Counted from the first letter of the stretch, positions 1 through 7,374 are shown. The stretch: 7,574 bases of DNA from Treponema sp. (GCA_031264475.1 JAISEA010000015.1:1-7574); one strand, 5' to 3'. The notes: generated from the letters alone by a model not told the origin. Numbers and translations: made by a program.

Positions 1-23
1 GCCTGTCTTTAATACCGCTCAGG

Positions 24-917
24 CTATACTTTTTCTACCTGATTCTTGCCGAGCAACCCCGAAGGCTTTACCATAAGCACGATGATCAACAGCACAAACG
101 CGAAGGCGTCGCGGTAGCCTGTGAGTGTAGGGAGAAAGGCAATAATCATGATTTCAATGAATCCAAGCAGAAGCCCGCCGAGAACCGCGCCGCCTATGTT
201 GCCGATACCACCTATGACCGCCGCAATGAAGCATTTTAAGCCCGGAATCATGCCCATTGTCGGGTTCAACTGCGGGTATTTCACCACCCACATCACCCCG
301 CCGATAGCCGCAAGCACGGAACCTACCCCAAAGGTGAACGAGACAATCTTGTTTACATCAATCGCCATGAGCCGCGCGGCCGCCAAATCCGTAGAAACCG
401 CCCGCATAGCCATGCCGGTTTTCGTCTTCATCACGATGATCAAGAGGGCGATAAGGATAATCGCCGTTAATAGGGGAATAACAAGGCTGATGTACGAGAC
501 CGATACGCTCCCAAAACGGGCGACATGGTCAAAGAGCGAAGGGATAGGAAAACCCTTGGGTCTGCCGCCGAAAATCACCGTCGCAAGGTTTTCTATGAGG
601 AAAGACGCCCCTATCGCGCTTATCATGATGGAGATCTTCGGAGACGAGCGCAGGGGCTTATAGGCGATGCGTTCTAAGCCTATGCCGAAGATACCGGTCA
701 GCCCGAACGCCACGATGAAACCCACCCACCACGGCATGAAGAAAAACGTTATCGCGTAAAAGGCGATGTACCCGCCGAGCATAAACACGTCTCCATGAGC
801 GAAGTTTATGAGCCGTAGTATGCCGTAAACCATAGTATAACCTATGGCGATAAGCGCATAGAGACTGCCTAAAGATAAGGCGTTGGATAGATGTTGTAAA
901 AAAAGTTCTATTGTCAT
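24..917 (-). CDS. livH: Branched-chain amino-acid ABC transporter permease, LivH family
   Basis: Inner-membrane permease of a high-affinity leucine/isoleucine/valine-type (HAAT) uptake ABC transporter; in the family it pairs with LivM and is driven by LivG/LivF. The 297-residue product is almost entirely hydrophobic helices, with the family motifs GYTMVYGILRLINFAHGD (about 26-43), an AARLMAIDVNKIVSFTFGVGS segment likely to contact the ATPase (179-200) and GGIGNIGGAVLGGLLLG (236-252). Length is normal for LivH. I chose the ATG at 917 over an in-frame GTG at 962: the conserved N-terminus begins at MTIELF, an AGAG Shine-Dalgarno lies 6 bases upstream (924-927), and the GTG sits inside a stem-loop. 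It follows livK by 57 bases on the same strand, so they form one operon. The stop (TAG, 24-26) is close to the window edge; livM would be expected next but its start is not visible. The function family is secure; substrate specificity within HAAT is inferred. Confidence 0.95.
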   Translation of the reverse strand: MTIELFLQHLSNALSLGSLYALIAIGYTMVYGILRLINFAHGDVFMLGGYIAFYAITFFFMPWWVGFIVAFGLTGIFGIGLERIAYKPLRSSPKISIMISAIGASFLIENLATVIFGGRPKGFPIPSLFDHVARFGSVSVSYISLVIPLLTAIILIALLIIVMKTKTGMAMRAVSTDLAAARLMAIDVNKIVSFTFGVGSVLAAIGGVMWVVKYPQLNPTMGMIPGLKCFIAAVIGGIGNIGGAVLGGLLLGFIEIMIIAFLPTLTGYRDAFAFVLLIIVLMVKPSGLLGKNQVEKV

Positions 918-927
918 TGTTTTCTCT

Positions 928-967
928 GAGGAGCGCCGCTTCCCTGCTCTGGGGAGCGCCACTCCTC
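928..967 (-). promoter_or_regulatory. Intercistronic stem-loop between livK and livH
   Basis: Two 17-base arms (928-944 and 951-967) flank a 6-base loop. Fourteen positions are Watson-Crick pairs in the minus-strand mRNA, in two runs of six and seven or more, with three mismatches. It starts 7 bases after the livK stop and its 3' foot touches the weak livH Shine-Dalgarno (AGAG, 924-927). No U-tract follows on the minus strand, so it does not look like an intrinsic terminator. Stem-loops after binding-protein genes in ABC operons (for example malE-malF) are known to protect the upstream mRNA and lower permease expression; that role here is inferred. Confidence 0.75.
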
Positions 968-974
968 TTGTATA

Positions 975-2123
975 TTACGGGTTCACGATAGTCTTGAACA
1001 CAAATCTGCCGCCGGTTACGGTTTTGATGAAGGCGTTCTTGGTGGCGTCTCCGTTTGCGTCAAGAGTAACAGTGCCTGCCGCGCCTATGAAGCCTTCGGT
1101 TTTGGCAATGGCGTCGCGGATTTTCTCCGGGTCTGTCGAATTCGCGCGCTTGATAGCGTCAAGGGTTACGAGGTACCCGTCGTAACCGAGCGCGGTAACA
1201 GCGGCAGGTTCCTTGTTGTAGCGGGAACGGTATTCAGACAGAAACTTCTCCGCAACAGGCGATGCCGCGTATTCAGAAGCAAAGAACGTAGAGAAAGCCG
1301 CTCCTTCCACACTGTCTTTGCCTACGTCAATGAACTCAGGCGTTTCCCATGTGTCGCCGCCGATGATGGGAACCGTGATTCCCAATTCGCGGGCTTGCTT
1401 GATGACTAGAGCGGATTCGGTGTAGTTGCCCGGAGCGAAGATGATGTCAGGGTTCAGACTCTTGACTGTGGTGAGCTGTGCGCTGAAATCTAGGTCCCCG
1501 GTGTTGTAGTTCACCGCCGTAAGTATCGCATTGTCATTATTGGTGAATTGCTTGAATGTGTCGGTGAAGAATTTGGCGAGACCAACCGAGTAATCATTGG
1601 AAACTTCCTGAACGATGACCGCAGTACGAGCGCCAAGGTCGTTGTAGGCATAGCTTGCCATGACCGTACCTTGGAACGGATCGATAAAGCAGACGCGGAA
1701 GTACCAATCGTTGCCCGCGGTAACGAGCGGGTTGGTACAGGAAAGCCCAATCGCCGGAATGTGCGCGTCCTTCAGGATTTCACCGCCCGCTATTGAAAGG
1801 GACGATCCCCAAGACCCAAGAATGGCGTTGACTTTGTCCCTGTCAACCAAGCGTTGCACCGCATTTGCGGCTTCAACCTTGTCCGACTTGTTGTCAACGA
1901 CGATAAGCTCTACGGTGTAAGTCTTACCGTTCACATCAACAGTGGGGAATAGCTCGTTGGCGAGTCGTATACCTTCCACTTCCATCGCGCCGCCTGCCGC
2001 GTTTGCGCCTGTCATAGGCTCAAACACGCCAATCTTAATAACATCACTGACATCCTTCTTTTGACACGATACAAATGCCAATGTCAAAACCACGGCTAAT
2101 AACAGAATGACTGTTTTTTTCAT
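975..2123 (-). CDS. livK: Branched-chain amino-acid-type ABC transporter substrate-binding lipoprotein
   Basis: Periplasmic-side receptor of the LIV/HAAT transporter (type I periplasmic binding fold, Peripla_BP_6 family). It captures an amino acid and hands it to LivH/LivM. The 382-residue product begins with a lipoprotein signal: MKK, a hydrophobic run and FVSC with the lipid-modified cysteine at 20. The lipobox is looser than the E. coli consensus, as is common in spirochaetes. Family marks follow: IGVFEPMTG (31-39), GGAMEVEGIRLANE (44-57), ILGSWGSSLSIAGGEIL (101-117), IPAIGLSCTNPLVT (122-135, expected ligand pocket), PDIIFAPGNY (225-234) and TALGYDGYL (310-318). The start at 2123 is supported by AAGGAGGA just upstream with a 5-base gap from AGGAGG. 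It is the first gene of the livK-livH operon, with its own promoter about 60 bases upstream. The ligand could be leucine, isoleucine, valine or a related amino acid or amide; sequence alone does not say. Confidence 0.95.
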   Translation of the reverse strand: MKKTVILLLAVVLTLAFVSCQKKDVSDVIKIGVFEPMTGANAAGGAMEVEGIRLANELFPTVDVNGKTYTVELIVVDNKSDKVEAANAVQRLVDRDKVNAILGSWGSSLSIAGGEILKDAHIPAIGLSCTNPLVTAGNDWYFRVCFIDPFQGTVMASYAYNDLGARTAVIVQEVSNDYSVGLAKFFTDTFKQFTNNDNAILTAVNYNTGDLDFSAQLTTVKSLNPDIIFAPGNYTESALVIKQARELGITVPIIGGDTWETPEFIDVGKDSVEGAAFSTFFASEYAASPVAEKFLSEYRSRYNKEPAAVTALGYDGYLVTLDAIKRANSTDPEKIRDAIAKTEGFIGAAGTVTLDANGDATKNAFIKTVTGGRFVFKTIVNP

Positions 2124-2182
2124 CTGTTCCTCCTTAATTTTTAAACATAACGCATAAACGCGAATGTTTTGATTTCTTTCTA

Positions 2183-2211
2183 ATTATGAAATAAACTGAG
2201 AAAAAATGCAA
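2183..2211 (-). promoter_or_regulatory. Sigma-70-type promoter of the livK-livH operon
   Basis: Read on the minus strand, a -35 box TTGCAT (2206-2211), a 17-base spacer and a -10 box CATAAT (2183-2188) match the sigma-70 consensus well. This would start transcription near 2176, about 50 bases before the livK ATG at 2123. The spacer is A/T rich. No obvious operator palindrome overlaps it. Confidence 0.65.
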
Positions 2212-2264
2212 GCGTATTATGAAAAAATGTAAGGAGATTATTCGCCTCCTTTCAATTCACCCCC

Positions 2265-2293
2265 TTGATTCTTTCCATGTAAGCAGGTAAACT
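2265..2293 (+). promoter_or_regulatory. Candidate promoter for cysS
   Basis: TTGATT (2265-2270), a 17-base spacer and TAAACT (2288-2293) form a modest sigma-70-like promoter, with 4 of 6 consensus bases in the -10 box. It would start transcription near 2300, just ahead of the AAGGAGGGG ribosome site (2302-2310) and the cysS ATG at 2314, giving a very short leader. No tRNA-like T-box leader fits in the 190-base spacer. Confidence 0.4.
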
Positions 2294-2313
2294 AATCGCA
2301 TTAAGGAGGGGAA

Positions 2314-3774
2314 ATGCTTTTATATAATACATTGGGTCGGGAATTACAGGAATTCATACCGATAGAAGCGGGAAAAGTCGGCTTCTACGGTTGCGGTCCT
2401 ACGGTTTACAACTACGCCCATATAGGCAACCTGCGGGCTTATGTAACGCATGATGTTCTCGTACGCGCACTGCGGGCGCGAGGTTTCGATGTGCGGCACG
2501 TGATGAATATAACGGATGTAGGGCATCTCACAGGCGATAACGACGAAGGGGACGACAAGATGCTCAAGTCCGCGGAAGAGCGCGGCAAAAACGTGCTTGA
2601 GATTGCCGATTTTTACACAAAGGCGTTTTTCGCGGACACGGACAGGCTTAACATCATCCGTCCAACCATTGTCTGCAAGGCAACCGAACACATAGGCGAT
2701 ATGCTCGCGCTCATCAAGCGCATTGAAGCAAACGGTTACACGTATTCCGCAGGCGGCAACCTCTACTTTGATACGGCGAAGTTTGCGGATTATGGGAAGC
2801 TCGCGCTCCTCCGCTCGGATGAGCAGAAAACAAGCGCCCGCGTGGAGACGGATAACAACAAGCGTAACCCGCGAGACTTTGCCCTTTGGTTTACCAATAG
2901 CAAGTTTGAGAATCAGGCGCTTGTATGGGACAGCCCCTGGGGGCGCGGCTACCCGGGCTGGCATATAGAATGTTCCGCTATGAGTATGAAGTATCTCGGC
3001 GAACAGTTCGACATTCATGCGGGCGGCATAGACCATATCTCCATTCACCACACCAACGAGATAGCTCAAAGCGAATCGAGTACCGGTAAATCCCCCTGGG
3101 TCAAGTATTGGGTTCACAATGAGTTTTTGGTTTTGGACAGGGGCAAGATGAGTAAGTCAACAGGCGGGTTTCTTACCTTGCAAACGCTTGTAGACCACGG
3201 CTATGACCCGCTTGATTACCGTTACTTCCTCCTTGGCGCGCATTACCGAAGCCAGCTACAGTTTTCATTTGAGGCGTTGAACGGCGCAAAACACGCGCGC
3301 CGTTCCTTGTGCGACCGCGTGCGCGCGCTATGGGGAAAAGGGAGAAAGGCGGACAAAGCGGTCTCGTCAGACGTTGCGCTTTCCTATCTCGCAAAATTCA
3401 ATGCGGCGATGGACGAGGACCTTTCCACACCGCGGGCGTTTGCCGGGCTTTTTGGCTTGTTAAAGGATACGGAAAAGGGGGAAATAGACCCGTCCGCGGC
3501 TCTTAACATTGTTTTTCAAATGGATGAGATTCTTGGGTTGAACCTGAGGCGTTCCATTGAGAAAGATAAAGAAACGAGTGAAGCTACCGATAGCGTCGAT
3601 GACGAGGTTAAAGCGGCGGAAATCAAGGAGATAGAGGAGAAAATAGCTGAACGCGCCGCGGCGAAGAAGGTCAAAGACTTTGTTAAGGCGGACGCCATCC
3701 GCGCCGCGCTCAAAGCAAAGGGCGTTATTTTGGAAGATAAACCAAATGAAACGATTTGGAAAAAATTGGTTTAA
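2314..3774 (+). CDS. cysS: Cysteinyl-tRNA synthetase
   Basis: Cytoplasmic class I aminoacyl-tRNA synthetase that activates cysteine with ATP and loads it onto tRNA-Cys. The catalytic Rossmann domain carries GCGPTVYNYAHIGN (26-39, the HIGH-type motif) and RGKMSKS (276-282, the KMSKS loop). Expected zinc ligands that discriminate cysteine thiol are C27, C220 (HIECSAMS), H245 and E249 (in GGIDHISIHHTNEIAQS). WHIECSAMSMKYLG (216-229) and the DALR-type helical region with AMDEDLSTPRAF (365-376) are also typical. Length (486) is slightly above the usual 460 or so; the extra length is a charged, Lys/Glu/Ala-rich stretch at about 415-465 before the tRNA-binding tail. The ATG at 2314 has a strong AAGGAGGGG ribosome site. 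The next gene begins 27 bases downstream with no terminator between, so the two are probably co-transcribed. All catalytic motifs are intact. Confidence 0.97.
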   Translation: MLLYNTLGRELQEFIPIEAGKVGFYGCGPTVYNYAHIGNLRAYVTHDVLVRALRARGFDVRHVMNITDVGHLTGDNDEGDDKMLKSAEERGKNVLEIADFYTKAFFADTDRLNIIRPTIVCKATEHIGDMLALIKRIEANGYTYSAGGNLYFDTAKFADYGKLALLRSDEQKTSARVETDNNKRNPRDFALWFTNSKFENQALVWDSPWGRGYPGWHIECSAMSMKYLGEQFDIHAGGIDHISIHHTNEIAQSESSTGKSPWVKYWVHNEFLVLDRGKMSKSTGGFLTLQTLVDHGYDPLDYRYFLLGAHYRSQLQFSFEALNGAKHARRSLCDRVRALWGKGRKADKAVSSDVALSYLAKFNAAMDEDLSTPRAFAGLFGLLKDTEKGEIDPSAALNIVFQMDEILGLNLRRSIEKDKETSEATDSVDDEVKAAEIKEIEEKIAERAAAKKVKDFVKADAIRAALKAKGVILEDKPNETIWKKLV

Positions 3775-3801
3775 TTATATCGTATTTTCAAGGAGAATTT
3801 T

Positions 3802-4347
3802 ATGGGAACTACATTAGAAGACATCAAAAACAGACGGAGTATTCGTTCTTACAAACAGGAACAAATAAAAGAAGAGGAACTTTCTGCGATACTTGAGGCT
3901 GGTACGTTTGCGCCAAGCGGCATGGGACAGCAGTCTGTAGTAATGGTTGTGGTACAGGACAATGAAACCATAGCCAAGATAGAACAACTGAACGCCAGGG
4001 TTTTGAACGATCCTGCTCAGAAGCCTTTTTATGGCGCGCCGACTATTGTCAACGTGCTGGCTGACAAGAGCAAAGCTACAGGCGTAGAGAACGGCGCTTT
4101 GGTCATCGGCAACCTTCTGCTTGCGGCGCAGGCTCTGGGCGTTGGTTCTTGCTATATCTACCGCGCCAAAGAGGTTTTTGAGAGAGCGGAAGGCAAAGAA
4201 CTACTCAAGCAATGGGGGTTAAACGGCGATTATGTGGGAATTGGACACGTACTCTTAGGCTATGCGGAAGGACCCGCTCCCCAACCTGCGCCTCGTAAGG
4301 AAGGCTATATTGTCAAAGTGCAATCCAATTCTTCTGACTCAGAGTGA
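3802..4347 (+). CDS. Nitroreductase-family flavoprotein (FMN-dependent oxidoreductase)
   Basis: A small (181 residues) cytoplasmic flavoenzyme of the nitroreductase superfamily, which uses NAD(P)H to reduce nitro compounds, quinones or other acceptors; the natural substrate cannot be read from sequence. FMN-binding marks are RRSIRSY (11-17), APSGMGQQ (37-44, the usual APSxxNxQ with Met-Gly where the Asn region normally lies), a conserved middle helix ENGALVIGNLLLAAQALGVGSCYI (96-119), and the closing GIGHVLLGYAEGPAPQPAPRK (146-166). Length is normal for the short single-domain members, which act as dimers. The start ATG has AAGGAG (3790-3795) six bases ahead. It lies 27 bases after cysS, suggesting read-through, but no functional link to CysRS is evident. 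It could equally be annotated as NADH dehydrogenase/NAD(P)H nitroreductase. Confidence 0.93.
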   Translation: MGTTLEDIKNRRSIRSYKQEQIKEEELSAILEAGTFAPSGMGQQSVVMVVVQDNETIAKIEQLNARVLNDPAQKPFYGAPTIVNVLADKSKATGVENGALVIGNLLLAAQALGVGSCYIYRAKEVFERAEGKELLKQWGLNGDYVGIGHVLLGYAEGPAPQPAPRKEGYIVKVQSNSSDSE

Positions 4348-4352
4348 ATCAT

Positions 4353-4381
4353 TTCTGATCTAAAGCAAAATGAACCATAAT
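4353..4381 (+). promoter_or_regulatory. Weak candidate promoter for ffh
   Basis: In the 90-base gap before ffh, TTCTGA (4353-4358), a 17-base spacer and CATAAT (4376-4381) could act as a sigma-70 promoter starting near 4389. The -10 box is good and the -35 box poor. No terminator follows the nitroreductase gene, so ffh may be transcribed both from here and by read-through from cysS. Confidence 0.35.
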
Positions 4382-4437
4382 TATAGAAGAATTAACGATC
4401 ATTCATTAGGACGAAATCAGAGAATAAGGCGGCTAAA

Positions 4438-5781
4438 ATGTTTGAAAAATTGACAGGGAAAGTAGCGGACGCAATGAAATTCATTGCGGGAAAGTCCACT
4501 ATTACGGAAAAGAATATCGACGAATCCGTTGACGTCATAAAGATGGCGTTGTTGGAGGCTGACGTTAATCTCCGCGTGGTGCGGCGTTTTGTCAACGCTA
4601 CCATTGAGGAAGCTAAGGGCGAAAAGGTTCTTCGCTCCGTTGACCCCGGACAGCAGTTTGTCAAGATAGTCCATAGCAAGATGACCTCGTTTCTAGGCGG
4701 GGAGACTCAGAATCTTGTTTTGAAGGGACCCGACGTGTTGTCAAAGGTTCTCATGCTGGGCTTACAAGGCTCAGGCAAGACCACAACGTCTGCGAAACTA
4801 GCGTATCGGTTAAAGAAGAGCGGAAGAAAGCCGTTACTTGTCGCGTGCGACCTTGTGAGACCTGCGGCTATGGAACAGCTCTCCGTGTTGGGGGAACAGG
4901 TAGGCGTGCCGGTTTTCAAGATTAACGGGTGTTCTGACAGCCTGAAGGTTTACCGCGAAGCCCTATCTTTCGCCAAGCTAAACCTAATCGACGTTATGGT
5001 AATAGACACCACAGGACGCTTGCAGATAGACAAACCGATGATGGAGGAACTTTCCCGTTTACAACAGGAATCAAAGCCTGATGAGACTCTCCTTGTTGCG
5101 GATGCTATGACGGGGCAGTCTGCGGTGGACATAGCCAAGACTTTTGATGAAGAGATTGGGCTTAGTGGAGTTATACTCACTAAATTTGACTCGGATACAC
5201 GTGGCGGAGCCGCGTTATCCCTGAAAACCATCACCGGTAAGCCCATTAAGTTTGTGGGAACAGGGGAGAAGACCGAAGACCTAGAAGCGTTTCATCCTGA
5301 GCGCATGGCAAGCCGCATATTAGGCATGGGCGACATCGTTACTTTTGTTGAGAAAGCCCAAGAAGTTATAGACAAGAAAGAGGCGGTTGAGCTACAGCAG
5401 AAGATGGCGAAGGAGAGGTTCACTTTAGAAGACTGGTTGAATCAACTGCGGTCTATGAAGAAGATGGGCAGTCTCCAATCCATGCTTGATATGCTTCCGG
5501 GGTTGCAGGGGCAGATCAACGAGAGCGACATTGACAAAGCGGATCTACAGACGCAAGAGGCTATTATTTCGTCTATGACGAAAAAGGAGCGGGCGAATCA
5601 TCTGATTATCGGACCAAGCCGAAGAAGCCGTATCGCGCGGGGGTCTGGAACGTCAGTCGCGGAAGTTGCTCGTTTATTGAAGCAATTTGAGAAAATGAAA
5701 ACTATGATGAAAAAGATGTCAAAGATGGGTAAGAACCCCGCGTCCATGCAAGCTATGACGCAGAAGCGCAGGTTCAGGTAA
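4438..5781 (+). CDS. ffh: Signal recognition particle protein Ffh (SRP54 GTPase)
   Basis: Cytoplasmic GTPase that, with 4.5S RNA, recognises signal sequences on nascent chains and docks with FtsY to target ribosomes to the membrane. Order of domains in 447 residues: N-terminal four-helix N domain (1 to about 90); G domain with P-loop GLQGSGKTTT (108-117), DLVRPAA (138-144, G2 region), DTTGR (190-194, G3), TKFD (248-251, G4, with Phe for the usual Leu) and GTGEK (274-278 region, G5); then the methionine-rich M domain from about 300, with the RNA-binding RRSRIARGSG motif (395-404) and the KMKTMMKKM helix (419-427). Length is normal. The ribosome site AAGGCGG (4426-4432) is imperfect but well spaced. 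It is convergent with the zinc-binding protein gene downstream and ends 23 bases before a shared terminator. In many bacteria rpsP follows ffh; it does not here. Confidence 0.97.
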   Translation: MFEKLTGKVADAMKFIAGKSTITEKNIDESVDVIKMALLEADVNLRVVRRFVNATIEEAKGEKVLRSVDPGQQFVKIVHSKMTSFLGGETQNLVLKGPDVLSKVLMLGLQGSGKTTTSAKLAYRLKKSGRKPLLVACDLVRPAAMEQLSVLGEQVGVPVFKINGCSDSLKVYREALSFAKLNLIDVMVIDTTGRLQIDKPMMEELSRLQQESKPDETLLVADAMTGQSAVDIAKTFDEEIGLSGVILTKFDSDTRGGAALSLKTITGKPIKFVGTGEKTEDLEAFHPERMASRILGMGDIVTFVEKAQEVIDKKEAVELQQKMAKERFTLEDWLNQLRSMKKMGSLQSMLDMLPGLQGQINESDIDKADLQTQEAIISSMTKKERANHLIIGPSRRSRIARGSGTSVAEVARLLKQFEKMKTMMKKMSKMGKNPASMQAMTQKRRFR

Positions 5782-5804
5782 CAGGGCGCTTTTTATAAAA
5801 CAAA

Positions 5805-5844
5805 ACGCAAGAAGGCGGGGTCGTGTGATCCCGCCTTCTTGCGT
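5805..5844 (-). terminator. Rho-independent terminator shared by ffh and znuA-zinT
   Basis: A 15-base perfect stem (ACGCAAGAAGGCGGG and its complement), extendable inward by a G-U and a T-A pair to a 6-base loop, lies between two convergent genes. On the minus strand it is followed by TTTGTTTT, making a classic intrinsic terminator 27 bases after the znuA-zinT stop. On the plus strand no T-run follows, so it is a weaker stop for ffh, although the same stem is the only structure available there. Confidence 0.9.
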
Positions 5845-5871
5845 ACTAAGTCCGTTTGAGCTATGCGGTTT

Positions 5872-7368
5872 TTATTGCAGAGCTTCCTTTAACCGAGGGA
5901 CATTCGCCTTCTGTATTTCCAGAAACGTCAGACCGCGGTCAAAATCCCGTTTAGAGATATTATGACAAGCATGAAGCAGTAGTTTCTTTGCGCCCGTCTC
6001 TTCCGCTATGGTGTCCGCCATTTTTTCATTAGAAAGCTCGATATGGAACACCACGGGGATTCTTTCCGCTCTAATCTTGTCAATTAAAAAGGCGACGGTC
6101 GCCGCGCTTGGTTCAGTCTCGGTGGAGCAACCCGGGAAGGCGGCGAAGTACTTTAGTCCGTAAGCGTCCGCAAAATAGCGGAAGGGAAACCTGTCGCCGA
6201 AGACGATGGTTTTTCGTTTTGCGCTATCCACAACCGCCTGAAACTCCTTATCCAATGCGTTAAGCTGGGCGCTATAGTTTTGCGCGTTCTGACGGAAGGT
6301 CGCGGCGTCCGCGCCGTCAATTTCGCATAACGCATTGGTTATAGCCTGCGTAATGCGTAGAGCGTTTTTCGGGGAAGTCCAGACGTGTTCGTCATAAGCG
6401 ACTTCTTCCCCGTGATCATGTCCTATCATTTCCGCCACGATTCCATCTTTCGTCAAAGTGGAAGGATAATAAGTCGGATAATTCACTGGATCCGTATCTT
6501 CCATGAGTGCGTCAAAACTTATGTTACTCGAATAGATATGAAAATGTTCCGATTTAGCAGGCGCGTGCAGGTGGTCGCTGAACATGATGTACTTGGGGGC
6601 GCCGCCCGGCAGATTCCCAGTAGCCTCAAACTTATAGCGCACCCAGAGAGTTCCGTCATCTTCTGGTGTAACACCAGTGCCTTTATAGACATATTTTGCC
6701 GTTGATGGAACGCCGTTTCTGTAAAACGTCATGGAGTCATTTGTAATGACGACCCTATCCATATCCGTCGCATACGCCGTTTTATACTGCTCGAAATATT
6801 CACGTTCCGTTTTTTCACCGTGTTCCGCCTTGTGTTCCATTACTGGATTCAGCGTTCCGTCAAGCAGATATGGGTAAACCGATTGCCAATCTCCCGCCCA
6901 ATCTGACAAGGCGCGGTCCTTAATGTCCGCAACGGTAAAATCCTCCTCTGCATGACCGTGATCGTGGTCATGTTCGTCATCTTCCATGCCTTCGACTATT
7001 TCTTCTTCTACTACGTCAACAACGTCCATCATGCGGATAATTTTCATCTTTGAGACGTCCATTGATTCGAGGATTCGGTCAACCCATACGTCTGTTTCGC
7101 CGCCGGTGTAGATGAAGACGTCGCTATTTTGGATAGTGATAATATCTCTCGGCGTTGGTTCAAAGGAATGGCTTTCGGCTCCGGGGGGCAACAGCATGGA
7201 AAGGTTTACCTTGTCGCCCGCGATAGCCCGGACAAAATCATAGGGGGGAAAGTTCGTCGCTACGACGGTAGGCTTTCCATTATTCTTCGCCGCGTCTTTA
7301 TTCCCGGCTGCGAACAGAGCGCAGACGGACAGGGACAGCGTAAGACCTGTTAATAAAAATCGTTTCAT
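5872..7368 (-). CDS. znuA: Zinc ABC transporter substrate-binding protein with a ZinT domain nested inside (ZnuA-ZinT-ZnuA)
   Basis: Exported receptor that should bind zinc (perhaps manganese) and deliver it to a ZnuB/ZnuC-type transporter. In the 498-residue product: signal peptide (1 to about 21, cleavage near LFAAG; the LSVC at 13-16 is a poor lipobox); ZnuA lobe 1 with TNFPPYDFVRAIAG (38-51) and ligand segment GAESHSFEP (H67); an acidic His-rich stretch DDEHDHDHGH (130-139); a whole ZinT/YodA domain at about 143-317; a second short GHDHGEE stretch (316-322); then the rest of ZnuA with DEHVWTSPKNA (H328), GDRFPFRYF (391-399), FPGCSTETEPSAA (411-423), HIELSNEKMADTIAEETGAK (442-461) and LLHACHNIS (464-472). 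ZinT marks are SDWAGDWQSVYPYLLDGTL (155-173), FSDHLHAP with EHFHIY (ligands H266, H275, H277) and YPTYYPSTLTKDGIVAEM. Removing the insert leaves about 320 residues, a normal ZnuA. Start at 7368 chosen for its GGAGG site; an upstream in-frame ATG at 7395 is less likely. The gene stands alone, with no znuB/znuC beside it. Confidence 0.93.
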   Translation of the reverse strand: MKRFLLTGLTLSLSVCALFAAGNKDAAKNNGKPTVVATNFPPYDFVRAIAGDKVNLSMLLPPGAESHSFEPTPRDIITIQNSDVFIYTGGETDVWVDRILESMDVSKMKIIRMMDVVDVVEEEIVEGMEDDEHDHDHGHAEEDFTVADIKDRALSDWAGDWQSVYPYLLDGTLNPVMEHKAEHGEKTEREYFEQYKTAYATDMDRVVITNDSMTFYRNGVPSTAKYVYKGTGVTPEDDGTLWVRYKFEATGNLPGGAPKYIMFSDHLHAPAKSEHFHIYSSNISFDALMEDTDPVNYPTYYPSTLTKDGIVAEMIGHDHGEEVAYDEHVWTSPKNALRITQAITNALCEIDGADAATFRQNAQNYSAQLNALDKEFQAVVDSAKRKTIVFGDRFPFRYFADAYGLKYFAAFPGCSTETEPSAATVAFLIDKIRAERIPVVFHIELSNEKMADTIAEETGAKKLLLHACHNISKRDFDRGLTFLEIQKANVPRLKEALQ

Positions 7369-7374
7369 TATTTT

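Noticed and set aside
121..663. A 180-codon plus-strand open frame opposite livH
   Set aside because: It is antisense to a clear LivH permease and is rich in Met, Ile, Pro and Arg, as expected when a hydrophobic membrane gene is read backwards.
918..962. An N-terminal extension of livH from a GTG at 962
   Set aside because: The extra 15 residues (MALPRAGKRRSSEKT) are unlike LivH, and the GTG is within the intercistronic stem-loop with its ribosome site directly abutting it.
2231..2251. A small inverted repeat AAGGAG/CTCCTT in the livK-cysS spacer
   Set aside because: Only six bases per arm around a nine-base loop, with no T-run and no clear position relative to either promoter; likely chance in a purine-rich stretch.
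2344..3117. A 257-codon open frame on the minus strand opposite cysS
   Set aside because: It lies wholly within the well-supported cysS gene, has no family-like motifs and no ribosome site; it is an antisense shadow.
4354..4421. TCTGAT and ATCAGA complementary hexamers flanking the nitroreductase-ffh gap
   Set aside because: They are 56 bases apart, with no supporting inner stem; a six-base match at that distance is expected by chance.
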